A stretch of 8,317 nt of DNA from Sulfurovum sp. bin170 (lineage in GTDB: Bacteria; Campylobacterota; Campylobacteria; Campylobacterales; Sulfurovaceae): contig NZ_JAACKB010000224.1 in the NCBI RefSeq assembly GCF_010892395.1, positions 1 through 8,317 on the forward strand, written 5' to 3'. How positions within the stretch are numbered: the first letter of the stretch is position 1; the number at the start of each line of letters is the position of its first letter. The notes under the pieces are model-generated. The model saw only the letters and a program-made list of their open reading frames with translations, did not search any database and was not told where the DNA came from. Both the position numbers and the translations under genes were made by a program. This document shows, piece by piece, positions 7,259 to 8,317 of this stretch.

Positions 7259-7855
7259 ATGGCAAAAAAACTATTTCTAATCATCGGAGCCCCAGGTTCA
7301 GGTAAAACAACTGATGCAAGTCTTATCGCACAAAAACACTCTGACACGATAGTACACTACTCAACAGGTGATATGCTAAGAGAAGAGGTATCAAGTGGAA
7401 GTGAACTTGGTGCAACTATTGAAAGCTTTATCTCAAAAGGTGCTTTGGTACCACTAGAAATTATTGTTAATACAATCATCTCTGCAATTAACAATGCACC
7501 TGTAGATAATGTACTAATAGATGGTTATCCAAGAAGCGTAGAACAGATGACAGCACTAGATGAGATTATTGAAAAAGAGGATAATATCAACCTGACTTCT
7601 GTTATCGAAGTAAGAGTATCCGAGCAAGTTGCAAAAGATAGAATTTTGGGTCGTGCTGAAGAAGCAAAAGAGGGAGAAAAACGAAGTGATGACAGTATAG
7701 AGGTCTTCTATGATAGAATGAAAATTTATACTGACCCACTAGCAGAGATTCAAGCATTCTACACAGATAAAAATCTACTGCATATTATTAATGGTGAGCG
7801 AACGCTTGAAGTTATCGTTGATGAGATGGATGCTTTTGTGCAGAGTAAAATCTAA
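7259..7855 (+). CDS. adk: Adenylate kinase, short-LID form
   Basis: It catalyses ATP + AMP = 2 ADP in the cytoplasm and balances adenine nucleotides. The chosen ATG at 7259 has AAGGA about 11 nt upstream and gives 198 residues starting MAKKLFLIIG. An in-frame ATG at 7220 would start inside the preceding hairpin and add 13 unrelated residues, so it is rejected. Seen: P-loop GAPGSGKTT (10-18); AMP-binding STGDMLR (35-41); DGYPRS (88-93); and a short LID segment between R128 and R142 with no cysteines, hence no zinc LID. R132, R142 and R153 are the likely catalytic arginines. It follows aspS as in Helicobacter and Campylobacter. Its stop codon overlaps by 4 bp the stop of the convergent HsdS-like gene, so no dedicated terminator fits between them. 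The gene appears intact. Confidence 0.97.
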   Translation: MAKKLFLIIGAPGSGKTTDASLIAQKHSDTIVHYSTGDMLREEVSSGSELGATIESFISKGALVPLEIIVNTIISAINNAPVDNVLIDGYPRSVEQMTALDEIIEKEDNINLTSVIEVRVSEQVAKDRILGRAEEAKEGEKRSDDSIEVFYDRMKIYTDPLAEIQAFYTDKNLLHIINGERTLEVIVDEMDAFVQSKI

Positions 7856-8317
7856 AAATTCTCTAACAAAATATTTTCTCTATCCCTTATATCTACACTA
7901 TTTAGATAGTTAAGAGGTAGAGAGGTTGGAACTACACCATAAGACTTTGTAATCTCTTTTCCTAATGCTTTTCTACCCCTCGCCGAATTAATAAACTGTA
8001 CAATAAAGCGACTATCCAGATTTAAATTGGGCTTCATACGAACAACAGCCATGTAGTGAGGAACCACAAAGCCCTCTTGCCCCTCTTCTACGAAACATGC
8101 AATCATGGGATAATAAAGACTCACAACCACATCGCCTACCTGTGTTAACTGATTAGATTCACATTTACAATCGTTTACCTCGATAAGCTTTCTCTCATCT
8201 ATAAAAGAGATTGGTTCAAGAGAGACCATTGTAAGCTCTTTCTGTTTACACTCACTGTTTCTGTTTTGCCCCTCTATCAGATGAGCACCTTTTATTATAT
8301 CTGCAATCTCTTTTAAT
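7852..8317 (-). CDS. Type I restriction-modification specificity (HsdS)-like protein, partial (N-terminus beyond window)
   Basis: The frame is open from the right edge to the TAG at 7854-7852, giving 154 residues without the start. An internal ATG at 8229 is not the likely start because similarity continues upstream: LKEIADIIKG at the edge is the typical opening of an HsdS target recognition domain. Further on, QVGDVVVSLYYPMIACFVEEG, then VVPHYMAVVRMKP, RFIVQFINSARGRKAL, and SYGVVPTSLPLNYLNSVDI follow the usual TRD order. Such domains read the DNA target for a type I or type IIG methylase/nuclease. The protein ends soon after the DI-RDRENIL segment and lacks the long helical spacer and second TRD of a full HsdS. 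It may be a half-size S subunit or the C-terminal domain of a larger methylase. No methylase or nuclease gene is in view. Confidence 0.7.
   Translation of the reverse strand, partial: LKEIADIIKGAHLIEGQNRNSECKQKELTMVSLEPISFIDERKLIEVNDCKCESNQLTQVGDVVVSLYYPMIACFVEEGQEGFVVPHYMAVVRMKPNLNLDSRFIVQFINSARGRKALGKEITKSYGVVPTSLPLNYLNSVDIRDRENILLENF

Overview
The window looks like an AT-rich chromosomal segment from a member of the Campylobacterota, probably a Sulfurimonas- or Sulfurovum-like environmental lineage. The main evidence is gene order. murJ directly followed by cysS, and aspS directly followed by adk, are the arrangements I recall from Helicobacter pylori, and aspS-adk is also found in Campylobacter. 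The promoters fit too: good -10 hexamers with no recognisable -35 box. No rRNA, tRNA or CRISPR array is visible.

Layout. Positions 1-2042 (minus strand) hold a two-gene operon. An ABC/OLD-type ATPase with a C-terminal TOPRIM-like domain is followed, through an ATGA stop/start overlap, by an MBL-fold hydrolase that runs off the left edge. Positions 2043-2252 are a divergent intergenic region. Positions 2253-3659 (plus) encode the lipid II flippase MurJ over its full length, but codon 343 is an in-frame TAA, so the gene is interrupted as written. cysS follows at 3702-5111. Positions 5112-5347 form a non-coding element with inverted-repeat ends, many palindromes and no ORF (MITE-like); it starts on the base after the cysS stop codon. 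aspS (5430-7196) has its own TATAAT promoter. A GC-rich hairpin separates it from adk (7259-7855). A convergent, partial HsdS-like specificity protein (7852-8317, minus) overlaps the end of adk by 4 bp and runs off the right edge.

How it fits together. The central block is housekeeping: peptidoglycan precursor export, Cys- and Asp-tRNA charging, and adenine nucleotide balance. Both flanks carry genes typical of defence or conflict modules: an ATPase/nuclease-like protein with an MBL partner on the left, and a restriction-modification specificity protein on the right. The strongest leads are the ATPase-TOPRIM plus MBL pair as a candidate uncharacterised defence system, the nonsense codon in otherwise intact murJ, and the palindrome-rich element between cysS and aspS.
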